From HK1 sp965220535 (GTDB lineage: Bacteria; Pseudomonadota; Gammaproteobacteria; HK1), in assembly GCA_965220535.1 (NCBI GenBank), contig OZ244833.1, forward strand, positions 1 through 64,000: DNA of 64,000 nt. Direction: 5' to 3'. The notes below the pieces were generated by a model, which was not told the DNA's origin, made no database searches, and saw only the letters and a list, made by a program, of their open reading frames with translations. This document shows positions 8,393 to 17,777 of the stretch, piece by piece. Position 1 is the first letter of the stretch, and the number at the start of each line of letters is the position of its first letter. The position numbers were made by a program, and so were the translations under genes.

Positions 8393-9556
8393 TCAGGCGA
8401 AAGCGCTTTTCAGATCGGGCACGAGATCCGTTTTCTCCCAAGAGAAGCCTCCGTCCTCCTCCGCATCGCGCCCGAAATGGCCGTAAGCCGCGGTGCGCGC
8501 ATAAATCGGACGGGAAAGCCCCAGTTTTTGGCGAATCCCGCGCGGCGAGAGATCGACCATCTCCCGAAGTCTCGGTGCCAAGCGCGATTCGTCCACTTGA
8601 CCGCTGCCATGGGTGTTGACGTAGAAGGAGAGGAGGTCGGACTCCCCGATAGCGTAGGCGAGTTGGATGGTGCAGCGTTCGGCCAAACCGGCGGCCACGA
8701 CATTCTTCGCCAAGTAGCGGGCGGCATAAGCGGCGGATCGATCGACCTTGGAAGGATCCTTGCCGGAGAACGCCCCCCCGCCGTGCGGAGCGGAGCCGCC
8801 ATAGGTGTCGACGATGATCTTGCGCCCGGTGAGGCCGCAGTCGCCGTCGGGTCCGCCGGTGATGAAGGGCCCGGCGGGGTTGATATGAAAGCGGGTCTCG
8901 TGATCGATCCAGCCCTCGGGCATCACCTCCTTGACGATGCCCCGCACGATCTCCTCGACACCCTCCATCGAAAGGGATTCTTCGTGCTGGGTCGAAACCA
9001 CGACGGAGCGGGCGTGACGGGGGATGTCGTTTTCGTCGTAAGCGAGGGTCACCTGGCTCTTCGAATCGGGGAGGATGCCGGGGATCCGTCCGCCCCGGCG
9101 CTCGTCGGCCATGCGCTTCAATATCCGGTGCGAATAATAGATGGGGGCGGGCATATAGGCGGGGGTCTCGCGACAGGCATAGCCGAACATCAGCCCTTGG
9201 TCGCCAGCCCCTTCGTCCTTGTTTTCCGAAGCATCGACCCCGCGAGCGATATCCGTGGACTGGTGGTGCAAGCGCACGTCGATTTCCGCTTTCTCCCAGT
9301 GAAAACTCTCCTGTTCGTAGCCGATATCCCGGATGACCTCGCGCGCCTTCGCCTCGATCGCCTCCCGATCCGGATCCGGGCGCACCTCGCCGGCAATCAC
9401 CACCAAATTGGTCGTGCACAGGGTTTCGCACCCGACCCGCACCCTTTCGTCCCCGGTGCCGAGGTACATATCGACGATCTCGTCCGAGATGCGGTCGCAG
9501 ATCTTGTCCGGATGGCCTTCGGAAACCGACTCGCTCGTGAAGAGGTGGCTTGGCAT
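8393..9556 (-). CDS. metK: S-adenosylmethionine synthetase
   Basis: MetK makes S-adenosylmethionine from methionine and ATP in the cytosol. The 387-residue protein has the N-terminal SVSEGHPDKICDRISD motif (ATP and Mg2+ binding), the GAGDQGLMFGYA signature, and the GGGAFSGKDPSKVDRS loop that binds phosphate. The length and ends are normal for the family. On the minus strand it is the first gene before ahcY. A long spacer of about 770 bases separates it from the divergent hrcA. Confidence 0.98.
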   Translation of the reverse strand: MPSHLFTSESVSEGHPDKICDRISDEIVDMYLGTGDERVRVGCETLCTTNLVVIAGEVRPDPDREAIEAKAREVIRDIGYEQESFHWEKAEIDVRLHHQSTDIARGVDASENKDEGAGDQGLMFGYACRETPAYMPAPIYYSHRILKRMADERRGGRIPGILPDSKSQVTLAYDENDIPRHARSVVVSTQHEESLSMEGVEEIVRGIVKEVMPEGWIDHETRFHINPAGPFITGGPDGDCGLTGRKIIVDTYGGSAPHGGGAFSGKDPSKVDRSAAYAARYLAKNVVAAGLAERCTIQLAYAIGESDLLSFYVNTHGSGQVDESRLAPRLREMVDLSPRGIRQKLGLSRPIYARTAAYGHFGRDAEEDGGFSWEKTDLVPDLKSAFA

Positions 9557-10324
9557 TGCTGATGTTCTCCCCTGAATTCGTTTGGTTCGGTCGAAAAAAC
9601 ACGTTGTTCGGATGGCACGAAAAAAACCCTCGAAAGATCGAAAGGGGGTGTTTTCGCCAAAGCCCTTCGCCGAGATCCGAGGTCGCCCCGCGAGGTGTTT
9701 CGCATACCATCACGCTTTGTTCGCCCTTCGATCGTCCATCGAAGGCATAAAGCATGGTCGGTCGCAAGCGATCGAGGCTCGCCAAGGAGCGCCGACCGCG
9801 CCGCGACGCTTGTTTACCGCGCTCGTCGACACTCGAAACGCCTTGCGATCGAGCGGCCTGTCGAAAGCGCATCCGATGGGCGGGCGCCGAAAAGCGGGGT
9901 GCTTGCCGGGTGCTTGTCGGCCCGGTTTTGCACCCCCGGTTACGGTGATATCCCGAGCCTTGCGATCGAGCGGCCCGATCTCGCAAGGCCGATCGGCCAT
10001 GACATCGCTTATCTCGGAAAATGCGAAAATAGGGCGATCGAATACGGCGTTTGAGTATATCCCATGCAGCGACTCGAGGGCGCCCCGAGAAGGCCGTTTT
10101 TCGTTGACGAACCAAGCCTTGCGCATCGAAAATCGCCTTCGATGCCATCGGGACTTGAACTGCGAGACGATCGAATCCATATCGGATTTCGTTTCCGGGA
10201 CATCGATTCGATATCCTTGCCCATCGAGGCTTGGGCCTATGCATAATATTCGAGGTGCCAAGGCAAACCGGCATCGACCGACATCGGGGCGAAAGCCGTT
10301 CGGAGCGAGCGTCGGCCAAGTGCG
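9557..10324. other. Long divergent spacer metK / hrcA
   Basis: About 770 bases without a recognisable gene; frames on both strands are open but biased and match nothing I know. An 18-base word CCTTGCGATCGAGCGGCC occurs at 9841-9858 and again at 9958-9975. On the minus strand, 70 bases before metK, a weak stem (CCCT/AGGG) is followed by seven T residues (about 9622-9655), like a feeble attenuator. I found no CIRCE operator (TTAGCACTC-N9-GAGTGCTAA). Confidence 0.45.
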
Positions 10325-11530
10325 ATGCGCTTTATCGAATCATCGATCGCCCGTCGGGCGGGGAGGCGGACCTTGAACGGGCACGAGGATAAAACACAAG
10401 CCAAGCGGGCGCTCGGGAAGACTCGTGCCGGGCGCAAACCGCTCGCTCGGACGAAACCCGAAACCGACATCCCCGGCACCAAGGGAAGAGCCCGCGAAGG
10501 CATCTTGAACGAGCGCGCCGAGCATCTCTTTCGGGCGCTGATGCAGCGTTATATCGGCACCGGACAACCGGTGGGTTCACGCACGCTCTCGCGCGACTCG
10601 GGGCTCGATCTCAGCCCGGCGACGGTGCGCAACGTGATGGCGGACTTGGAAGAATGCGGCCTGCTATGCGCTCCCCATACCTCCGCCGGTCGTATCCCCA
10701 CCGTGCAGGGCTATCGCTTCTTCGTCGATTGCCTGCTCGAGGTCGCGCCTTTGAACGGGGCCGAGTTCGAACGCCTGCGGCTTCGCCTGCAACGCAAGGA
10801 CGAGAGCGAATCGCTGATGGATGCCGCCACCTCCGTCATATCGGATCTGACGCACATGGCGGGGATCGTGATGCTGCCGAAGCACGAGCGGCTGATCCTG
10901 CGCCATGTCGAATTCGTGCCTCTTTCGCCCGAGCGGATCTTGGTGGTCCTCGTGGTCAACGGCAGCGAGGTCCAGAACCGGATCATCCGTCCTCGCCGCT
11001 CCTGTTCCCGCGCCATGCTGCAGCAGGTAAGCAACTACCTCAACGATGTCTGCGCCGGAAAGGACCTGATGGACGTGCGCAAATCCCTGTTGCGGGAGCT
11101 CGACGAGCACCGAGCGGATATCAACGAGATGATGCTCACCGCGATCGAACTGGCCGACAAGAGCTTCGTCGGCGGCAACCACCAAGAAGGAACCCTGCTC
11201 GTTTCCGGCCAAACGAATCTGATGGGCTACGGCGAACTGGCCGACATGGACAAACTCCGCCAGCTCTTCGACGCCTTCCGCGAGAAAACCGAACTCCTCG
11301 AAGTTCTCGATCAATGCCTCGAAGCCGAGGGAGTGAATATCTTCATCGGCGAGGAATCCGGCTACGAAGTATTGGGCGGCTACAGCGTAGTCAGCGCCCC
11401 TTACGAATGCGATGGCGAGGTGCTAGGAGCCTTGGGAGTCATCGGCCCCACCCGCATGGAATACGAGCGCGTCGTCCCCATCGTCGATATCACCGCCCGG
11501 CTGGTCGGCACTGTGTTGCGGGATCACTGA
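10325..11530 (+). CDS. hrcA: Heat-inducible transcription repressor HrcA
   Basis: HrcA represses chaperone genes by binding CIRCE operators and is kept folded by GroEL in many bacteria. The winged-helix domain (LNERAEHLFRALMQRYI, GQPVGSRTLSRDSGLDLSPATVRNVMADLEECGLL, TSAGRIPTVQGYRFFVD) and the C-terminal GAF-like domain with IFIGEESGYEVLGGYSVV and GALGVIGPTRMEYERVVP are all present. The frame is open from ATG 10325, giving 401 residues, about 50 more than usual. The extra N-terminus is Lys/Arg-rich, and a TTG at 10373 or 10505 could be the real start. The chaperone genes lie 17-25 kb away, and I saw no CIRCE in front of them. Confidence 0.93.
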   Translation: MRFIESSIARRAGRRTLNGHEDKTQAKRALGKTRAGRKPLARTKPETDIPGTKGRAREGILNERAEHLFRALMQRYIGTGQPVGSRTLSRDSGLDLSPATVRNVMADLEECGLLCAPHTSAGRIPTVQGYRFFVDCLLEVAPLNGAEFERLRLRLQRKDESESLMDAATSVISDLTHMAGIVMLPKHERLILRHVEFVPLSPERILVVLVVNGSEVQNRIIRPRRSCSRAMLQQVSNYLNDVCAGKDLMDVRKSLLRELDEHRADINEMMLTAIELADKSFVGGNHQEGTLLVSGQTNLMGYGELADMDKLRQLFDAFREKTELLEVLDQCLEAEGVNIFIGEESGYEVLGGYSVVSAPYECDGEVLGALGVIGPTRMEYERVVPIVDITARLVGTVLRDH

Positions 11531-11622
11531 AAAAGCGGTCGGGGCGTTGGCGTGGCTGGCCAGACTCGGCGGGAAAACAAGAAGCGCGGGTTCATGGCTC
11601 ACCAACAACAGGAGCGCGGTCG

Positions 11623-11907
11623 ATGAACAAGATCGTTGGATTCATCATCGGGATTTCGTGCTCAGCCGCTGGCTGGGCTTGCGACACCGACGAAGCCCGG
11701 AAGACGCATTGCTTCGAGTTCTATTCGACACTCTACGAGCGATGCGATGAGATAACCGAAAACGATTCGACCGACTCCAACGAGCCGCTGACTCGATGTC
11801 ATCGTCTTGTATCAAGCGCGGGAATGAGCGAAGGATGTTATCGGTATCACGATATTTATCTCATCCACGCAGGGCGCTTTTATTCGAGCGATGACTTTTC
11901 GAACTGA
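11623..11907 (+). CDS. Small secreted cysteine-containing protein
   Basis: ATG 11623 has AGGAG eight bases upstream, a good ribosome binding site. The 94-residue product has a hydrophobic signal-like N-terminus (NKIVGFIIGISCSAAGWA) and six further cysteines or a cysteine near the cleavage point (CDTDE, HCFEF, ERCDE, TRCHR, EGCYR), consistent with a disulphide-bonded periplasmic protein. It could also be a lipoprotein, although no canonical lipobox is visible. Family unknown. It lies about 90 bases after hrcA and just before the IS remnant. Confidence 0.6.
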   Translation: MNKIVGFIIGISCSAAGWACDTDEARKTHCFEFYSTLYERCDEITENDSTDSNEPLTRCHRLVSSAGMSEGCYRYHDIYLIHAGRFYSSDDFSN

Positions 11908-11995
11908 CCATCGACCGGTCGAGTCGTCCCCGCCCTAGATTTATTTGAAATACCCATCAAGTCTTGATCTTATGGGATAACGGAGGAACCTCACG

Positions 11996-12379
11996 ATGAA
12001 AAAAGAGCATGCCGAGAACGCAGGAACCAAAGCCGAGGAGACGTCGCTTGGAGAGGGTCGGCCTTCGACCCGGAAGCGACGAATGACGGCCTCGCGTAAG
12101 TACGAGGCTGTGCTGCGGGTGATAAAGGGTGAGGACGCAGAGATGGTCGCCCGGAGTATCGGGGTGACGGCAGCCGAAGTCAGTGACTGGTATGAGAGGG
12201 CTCTCGAAGCGAGTCTGCATATCTTTGAGTCTCCGGATCGGGATGCCCAAGATGAGGAGATTGACCGGCTGAGCACCGAATTGGACGAACTCACTGCGAC
12301 TAGAGCGATTCTCGAGGAGAAGGTCGAGAAGCTGGAGGCAGGTCGCCCTCCTTTCGTGCGGCGGAAGTCGAAGCGATGA
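11996..12379 (+). CDS. IS3-family transposase OrfA, probably inactive
   Basis: The 127-residue product matches the helix-turn-helix OrfA of IS3-type elements: a basic region, then ASRKYEAVLRVIKGEDAEMV and RSIGVTAAEVSDWYERALE (HTH), then a leucine-zipper-like segment ending in KLEAGRPPFVRRKSKR, where OrfA normally meets OrfB. A GGAGG lies about ten bases before the ATG. The reading frame is intact, but the partner orfB is broken, so no functional transposase can be made from this copy. Confidence 0.8.
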   Translation: MKKEHAENAGTKAEETSLGEGRPSTRKRRMTASRKYEAVLRVIKGEDAEMVARSIGVTAAEVSDWYERALEASLHIFESPDRDAQDEEIDRLSTELDELTATRAILEEKVEKLEAGRPPFVRRKSKR

Positions 12380-12905
12380 GCGCCGTCATCTCGACGTCCA
12401 TGAGAAAGGCCTACGGGGTCTCGCCTGTTGCCGGGTCTAGGAGCTAAGCCACTTCGGCGTGTGCCATTGACTGAAACCGCAGTCGGATAATCAAGACCAA
12501 GACCCGCGCCGACGACCCGGTTCATTCGGGTCGATGCCCGATCCGGAACCGGTCGAAGAGATCGGGCAGGCGATCACTGACAGTCAGTTCCATGGCGAGG
12601 GTTGTTGCAAGGTTCGGATGCACTTGCAACGCAAGGGGATTCACGCATCGAATGCACTGGTTTTGCGACTTATATAGCGATCGCGGAACGATTTGCTGGC
12701 CAAGCCATGTCGAGAGTCGCAGATTGACCCTCGGGCTCATGATGGAACCATCGTGCCTTCAAGGGTCGATGAGATGCTGGGGCTCCGATATGACAACGAT
12801 CGTTGTGGGCACTTAGGCAGCAGATCGGCGTCCTCGTGGGCGGCCGACCTTCGCTCGTTGAGTCGTGTAGGTCTCCACGCGGCCACGCGAGGGACTTGTT
12901 CCGTG
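12377..12905 (+). pseudogene. IS3-family OrfB integrase remnant
   Basis: Translated pieces match the conserved OrfB/rve integrase: SAVISTSMRKAYGVSPV at the start, SQFHGEGCCKVRMHLQRKGI in the middle and HDGTIVPSRVDEMLG before the first catalytic Asp. Stops and frameshifts separate them, and the DDE catalytic part is missing or scrambled. Confidence 0.75.
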
Positions 12906-13664
12906 TGTTCACCTTGTGTCATCGCACCGGCGAGCAGCGTCGAGCATCGTATTTTGGTAGGTGTTATTGCTCTTGGCGGAGGCGGGTAGATGCCGGCCGA
13001 AGAGTCAGAAAGCGTCAGGCAGAGCACAAAGAAGCCACTGGAAGACCTACGGCGAGCCATCACATCGTAAAAAGCCCGCTCAACAGCCACAAATAGGGAT
13101 ATTCCATCGGTTCGAGCCCTCATTCTCGATATTTCCGACCTTTCTCGCATATCTAGGCACTCACTTTTACCTCTGTCTCGGTCGGTATCTCGGCTATCGC
13201 ATTGATAAACCGAGAAAAACGACCAGTCCCAAGACGAGGCGATTATTAGGAACTGAAAGGTTAGAGCGAACCCCGATGGGTTTGTTGCCAAGCGGCTTGA
13301 ATTCGCCCGTCAAAGGTAAATGGGGGAATCAAAAGGGCCTTGAAAGGACGGAATAAACCACTTTCATTTTTGCCGGTATCAAATAGGAGTCAATAAAATA
13401 GATCAAATATTGGCATCATTCTAATAAGTGATTGAGATAACGAATATATTTTTAGTCGATTTTGACAAATGAATATCGAGATAAATCTATTTTCCGGATG
13501 TTTTGATGATTATTGAGATAGATTTTATTTTCAGAGATTTTTGATGGATATAAGTGACAGTCTATTCATTTTTTGTTATTATCAGCGTCCATTCGGGCAG
13601 ACACATATCTCAAAATGCCATTTCGGATATGTATCTGGTCAAAAAACAGCCGAGGTAGAAAAAG
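12906..13664. other. Spacer before fic gene, AT-rich in its second half
   Basis: About 760 bases with no gene that I can support. From about 13360 the composition becomes strongly AT-rich (runs such as AAATAGATTTATT), unlike the GC-rich surroundings, up to the start of the Fic gene. This could hold the promoter of that gene or mark foreign DNA. Confidence 0.45.
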
Positions 13665-14768
13665 ATGATGCTGAACCTGTTCGACAATGTCGCGCCGCTA
13701 CCGACGGCGGAGAAGATCACCACGATTCCCGTTCTGAAGGCACTGAACGGTGCTTGCGGGGCACTCGGCGTGCTGCAGGGTGTGCTACGAGGCTTGCCCA
13801 ATCCGGGCATCTTGGCCGGCACGCTACCCCTGCAAGAGGCTCTGGCGAGCTCGAGGATCGAAAGCATCGTCACCACGCAGGACGAGGCTTTTCGCGCCGT
13901 TTCGTTGCCCGATTCCGCCGCTCCCGAGGCGAAAGAGGCTGTCCGTTGCCTCGACGCCATGCGAAGCGGCTATGCCGATTGGCGCAAGATGGGCGGTATT
14001 TCCGAGAATATGCTCATCTCGATGTTCCGTATCCTGAAAAATCGCGGAGACGGTTATCGCACCACGCCGGGCACCAAGCTTATCAACCTGCGGACGAGGA
14101 AGGTCGTCTTCGACCCGCCGCAAGACCCGCAAGTCATCGTGCGGCTAATGCGAGATCTGGAGTCCTTCATCAATGCCGAACAGAACGATGGGGTTCACCC
14201 GCTGGTCCGCATGGCGCTCATCCACCATCGCTTCGAAAGCATCCACCCCTTTCCCGATGGCAACGGGCGGGTCGGAAGGATATTGAATCTCCTCTATCTG
14301 ACGCAGGCGGGCTTGTTGGATATGCCGGTCCTTTACCTCAGTCGTGCCATCTATGCCAACAGGCGGGATTACTATCGCCTGCTGCAATCGGTGCGCACGG
14401 AAGATGCATGGGAAGAGTGGGTGATCTATATGCTGAAGATGGTGACGCAAACGGCGCGTTCGACGCTGAAATCGGTCGAGAGCATTCATGCATCAATGCT
14501 CGACACGAAAAAGCGGATGCGAAAAGAGTTGCCGAAGGTCTATTCTCAAGACCTGCTGAACAATCTCTATCGCTTCCCTTATACCCGGATCGAACTCCTC
14601 GCGAAGGATATCTCCCGCGAAGCCCAAACCGCGCGCAGGTATCTGAAACATTTGACGAAAAAGGGCTTCGTGCGCGAGGTAAAACACGGGCGCAATAACT
14701 TTTACATCAACGATCCCTTGGTTGCGCTGTTGGCGTATCCCCAAGTGGATAGGGCGGTACCGGTGTAG
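13665..14768 (+). CDS. Fic-domain protein (AMPylase type)
   Basis: Fic enzymes transfer AMP from ATP to hydroxyl groups of target proteins. The 367-residue protein has the full active motif HPFPDGNGRVGR from residue 194, with catalytic His and the anion-binding GNGR. An inhibitory-helix motif of the form S-x-x-x-E-S/G lies ahead of it (SSRIES, residues 62-67), as in class II Fic proteins, so the enzyme is probably self-inhibited. A Fic/DOC N-terminal domain precedes it, and a C-terminal winged-helix-like segment (YTRIELLAKDISREAQTARRYL) follows. GAGG lies nine bases before the ATG. No antitoxin gene is adjacent, in keeping with in-cis inhibition. Target unknown. Confidence 0.92.
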   Translation: MMLNLFDNVAPLPTAEKITTIPVLKALNGACGALGVLQGVLRGLPNPGILAGTLPLQEALASSRIESIVTTQDEAFRAVSLPDSAAPEAKEAVRCLDAMRSGYADWRKMGGISENMLISMFRILKNRGDGYRTTPGTKLINLRTRKVVFDPPQDPQVIVRLMRDLESFINAEQNDGVHPLVRMALIHHRFESIHPFPDGNGRVGRILNLLYLTQAGLLDMPVLYLSRAIYANRRDYYRLLQSVRTEDAWEEWVIYMLKMVTQTARSTLKSVESIHASMLDTKKRMRKELPKVYSQDLLNNLYRFPYTRIELLAKDISREAQTARRYLKHLTKKGFVREVKHGRNNFYINDPLVALLAYPQVDRAVPV

Positions 14769-15070
14769 CGATGAAACCGCGCTGAAAAACCGACCGAACT
14801 CGTGGAAAAAGCAGCCTTGATCCTTGCCGTTCGACCAAGGGGCTTTCGAAAGAGAAGGAAGGGGCGGGAAAGCGGCGCTCGCGGCTTGCAGACAGATTCC
14901 ATCGTCGCTGTATGAAGCGGGTAGAAGCGACTAGCCGCGACAGGACACGCGCCGAGACAGAGGTTCGGTATTGACAAAGAATCGAGAAGATGGTAGGTTC
15001 CAGATGCTTGAAAAACCGAAAGAAAACCCGAATCTTGGCCAAAAGCGAAGACCCGTCGATTTGACTGAAC
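14769..15070. other. Spacer between fic and M16 protease gene
   Basis: About 300 bases, with one promoter-like site (see 14971-14999) and nothing else that I recognise. Confidence 0.4.
14971..14999 (+). promoter_or_regulatory. Possible sigma70 promoter for M16 gene
   Basis: TTGACA (14971-14976) is followed after 17 bases by TAGGTT (14994-14999). The -35 is perfect but the -10 matches only three of six positions, so this is a weak call. It lies about 75-100 bases before the M16 protease start. Confidence 0.35.
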
Positions 15071-16369
15071 ATGGAGTGTATCGAGATGAGTCAGAACCCG
15101 TCCCGCGGCATCCTCACCGAACTGCCGAACGGCTTGAAAGTCGCCACCCATGCGATGCCGCAGGCGAAAAGCCTGTATGTCGGCATCTGGGTGAACGCCG
15201 GCGCCCGCGACGAACGCGACAGCGAGACCGGAATCGCCCACATGCTCGAACATTTGGCATTCAAAGGAACCAAGCGCCGCTCGGCCCGTGATATCGCGAC
15301 CGAAGTAGAGAACGTCGGCGGCTACATGAACGCCCACACCAACCGCGAAGAAACCGCCTATCACCTGCGCCTGCTTCCCGAGCACTTGGGGATGGGGATC
15401 GACATCCTCGCCGATATCCTGACCGAACCGACGATGCCGGAAGAGGAGATCGAGCGCGAACGGGGGGTGATCATCCAAGAGATCGGGCAGTCGCTCGACG
15501 ACCCCGAAGATATCCTCCAAGACCTCTTTGCCCGTGCCGCTTACGGCGAACATACCCTCGGGCGCCCGATCTTGGGCTCCGTCGATAGCGTCAAAGGCTT
15601 CTCGCGCGGCAACCTCAAAGGCTTCATGGAGCGACATTACGGGGCGAGCCGGATGCTGGTCGTCGCTTCGGGCGCCGTCGATCACGAGGATTTCGTCCGC
15701 CGCGTCGAAGCCAAACTCGGCGGGCTGCAATCCGCCGAGAACGCCGACCGCATCACCCCGAAATGGCAAGGCGGACGCCTCATCGAAACGCGCGACTTGG
15801 AGCAGATGCACATCATGGTCGGCTTGCCCTGCTTCGGTGCGCAAGACGAGCGCCGCTATGCGCTGTCGCTGTTCTCGGCCTTGCTCGGCGGCGGCATGTC
15901 GTCTCGCCTCTTCCAAGAAGTGCGCGAAAAGCGCGGCCTTTGCTACGGAATCGGATCCGGCGTCCTGTTCTATTCCGACACCGGACATCTCATCATCGGC
16001 TCCGGCACCTCGGCAGATCAGGCAAACGAAATGCTCGAAGTGACCGCCGCCCAGATCGTCGATCTCATCGACGGCACCAGCGCCGAAGAACTCGACCGAG
16101 TCAAGACCCAAGTCCGCTCCTCGATGGTGATGTCCCGAGAATCCGTACAAAGATGCGGCGAATCGCTGGCAGGCCAGATCCTCATGTTCGGAGAGCCGTC
16201 AGACGATACCGACCTGCTGAACAAGATCGCCGCCGTAGAACTGGCCGACATCCAAGCCGTCGCCACCGACCTGATCGGCGGTCCCCCGGCAATCGCCGCA
16301 ATCGGCCCCAAGGCCGACATCATGTCGAACGAGACTTTTTCCGGGCTTCTTAACAAGGGCAGGGTCTGA
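15071..16369 (+). CDS. M16-family zinc peptidase (processing peptidase type)
   Basis: The protein belongs to the M16 (insulinase / mitochondrial processing peptidase) family. The inverted zinc motif HxxEH appears as HMLEH at residues 57-61 with the usual LAFKGTK after it, and the third zinc ligand and helper Glu lie in the ERGVIIQEIGQ segment about 75 residues on. The second, inactive-type M16 domain is fused behind it (GGGMSSRLFQEVREKRGLCYGI). At about 430 residues it is the typical single-chain bacterial length. The alternative start MSQNPSRG at 15086 is equally likely. No signal peptide is visible, so it is probably cytosolic. The paired M16 gene often seen next to it is absent. Confidence 0.93.
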   Translation: MECIEMSQNPSRGILTELPNGLKVATHAMPQAKSLYVGIWVNAGARDERDSETGIAHMLEHLAFKGTKRRSARDIATEVENVGGYMNAHTNREETAYHLRLLPEHLGMGIDILADILTEPTMPEEEIERERGVIIQEIGQSLDDPEDILQDLFARAAYGEHTLGRPILGSVDSVKGFSRGNLKGFMERHYGASRMLVVASGAVDHEDFVRRVEAKLGGLQSAENADRITPKWQGGRLIETRDLEQMHIMVGLPCFGAQDERRYALSLFSALLGGGMSSRLFQEVREKRGLCYGIGSGVLFYSDTGHLIIGSGTSADQANEMLEVTAAQIVDLIDGTSAEELDRVKTQVRSSMVMSRESVQRCGESLAGQILMFGEPSDDTDLLNKIAAVELADIQAVATDLIGGPPAIAAIGPKADIMSNETFSGLLNKGRV

Positions 16370-16430
16370 ACCGACGGATCAGCCTCGACAGCCTCTTTCG
16401 CCTCCCCGAGGCGAAAGAGGCATTTATTCC

Positions 16431-16937
16431 TTGGTGCACAGGGGGCTGTGGTGGAATCGCGGAAAGCCGATTGAGAAGATGACGATGGGATTCGAAACGT
16501 ATACCCGGCAGTTCATGTTGGACAATGGCTCGGCCGTTATCGAGGACGTGAAGATTCGGTCCCACGACAAAGAATACCGGCGGGAATACGGGGAGTTCAG
16601 CGGGTGGGTTTTTTTCAAGCCGTGGCTCGATGACATTCAGAGCGATGGCGTCGAGGAAACTCTGACCGATTTCATGGGGCAACTGACCGAACTCATGAAA
16701 TCGGTGGAACTTGACATTCGTTTCTCCAGTGAATTCCCGAGCCGATATCATGCTGACGACCGGTATCCCGAAAACGCACGCTTCGACGGGCGCCGGGCGA
16801 TTCATTTTCGATTGTTCAGGCAAAAAGGGTCGAAGGCCGAATTCGACCGAGACGAGGACGAAGGATTCGGGTCCTACTTGGCGTGGTCAATGATCGGAAT
16901 CGTTGTCCTTGTCGTCGTCAGTTGCGCTGCCATATAG
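16431..16937 (+). CDS. Hypothetical tail-anchored membrane protein
   Basis: The product (168 residues from the first start; a more likely start is ATG 16479 or 16485, giving about 150) has a soluble charged body and a C-terminal hydrophobic segment (YLAWSMIGIVVLVVVSCAAI) that ends the protein, so it may be tail-anchored. The body alternates short beta-like and charged stretches, and I do not recognise it. It follows the M16 gene by about 60 bases on the same strand. Whether they form a unit is not clear. Confidence 0.55.
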   Translation: MVHRGLWWNRGKPIEKMTMGFETYTRQFMLDNGSAVIEDVKIRSHDKEYRREYGEFSGWVFFKPWLDDIQSDGVEETLTDFMGQLTELMKSVELDIRFSSEFPSRYHADDRYPENARFDGRRAIHFRLFRQKGSKAEFDRDEDEGFGSYLAWSMIGIVVLVVVSCAAI

Positions 16938-17563
16938 GGGGGCACCATCGGGGGCCATGGGTATGGACACGATGATGGATGCTGATGCATCGATGCGATG
17001 ACGCTGTCTGCGGTGCCGGTGGTGCAGGGGTGGGATGGGGTGGCATTCGATGTCGATCTGCCGGCGTGGGTGCACGCACGCCTCCATCATCGCCCGGGTC
17101 TTAGCCCGTGGTCGCACTGCACGGAAGGTACGGGCTATCGCTGATGACGAAGTATCACGCCTGTGGAAGCGGTATGCGGGCAAGCCAAGCGTATCGCTGG
17201 CCCTGATCGTTATATCTTGCGGGCATCGATACGCTGCCCCGTGGCTTTGATGATCTGCCCGTATCGTGCCCCACCGCCCGCAGCGTGGCCATCCGCGCGC
17301 TGATTCGGAAGGGCGGGATATGGTGTGATGCGGGTGGGCAGGGTGGTGGGGTGGCCGAGTGTACGCAGCGCGTGTGCGCCGTATAGCGTGGGGATAACGA
17401 TCGGGGGGCACCTCCGGATCCCTAGTTATTTGGGGTATCGGTATATCGGCAAGCGAAGCGGCAAGTAAGAGGGTCGTCGGCGACCCCAAAACCTGATACG
17501 TCACAACCTCCTAAGCGTTGTAGAGCCCCTCCCCTCGTAGGATTAGGCTCAATCAAATTCGAC

Positions 17564-17592
17564 TTGACACCCATCGACGATTCGTGTAATAT
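17564..17592 (+). promoter_or_regulatory. Strong sigma70-type promoter of hsd operon
   Basis: TTGACA (17564-17569), a 17-base spacer and TAATAT (17587-17592) form a near-consensus promoter about 185 bases before the first hsd gene. It would produce a leader of about 180 bases. Confidence 0.65.
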
Positions 17593-17638
17593 CTTCGTTT
17601 GTAGGCAGAAAACAATTCCTGATACGCGAAAGAAAATG

Positions 17639-17647
17639 TGGTATAAT
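17639..17647 (+). promoter_or_regulatory. Extended -10 promoter candidate
   Basis: TGGTATAAT at 17639-17647 is a perfect extended -10 (TGnTATAAT) without a clear -35. It could be a second start point for the hsd operon, about 130 bases before the first gene. Confidence 0.45.
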
Positions 17648-17777
17648 GCCTCGCAAGGTACCGGGATCGGGTGAGCGTGTGACCATGATCGACGCCCTAG
17701 CCGGCGTAACGGAACCGGCTCATCTGCCCAATCACCCAGTCGCACCAGTCGCAGCGACGACAATCGGAGCCAAGATA

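Larger units (their letters stand above)
11927..12905 (+). mobile_element. Decayed IS3-family element, copy 1
   Basis: The left end at about 11930 (CGCCCTAGATTTATTTGAAATAC) resembles the reverse complement of the right end of copy 2. It carries orfA (11996-12379), then a broken orfB that can still be read in pieces: the start MSA-like region at 12377, the stretch EIGQAITDSQFHGEGCCKV near 12560, and HDGTIVPSRVDEM near 12740. Homology to copy 2 (45520-46762) fades near 12905, so the right end is missing. Confidence 0.8.
16938..17777. other. Spacer upstream of the hsd operon
   Basis: About 840 bases. The first 450 are GC-rich and hold only short frames that match nothing I know. The last 220 hold promoter-like sites for the restriction-modification operon (17564-17592 and 17639-17647). 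Confidence 0.45.

Noticed and set aside
9710..10261. Minus-strand frame of 183 residues in the metK-hrcA spacer
   Set aside because: No ribosome binding site, no recognisable family, and an equally long frame runs on the other strand.
8259..10319. Minus-strand frame of 686 residues over metK and the spacer
   Set aside because: It is in another frame of metK, Arg-rich and with no domain; metK itself explains the coding signal.
17035..17250. Plus-strand frame of 71 residues upstream of the hsd operon
   Set aside because: No binding site, no known family, and adjacent frames look equally possible.
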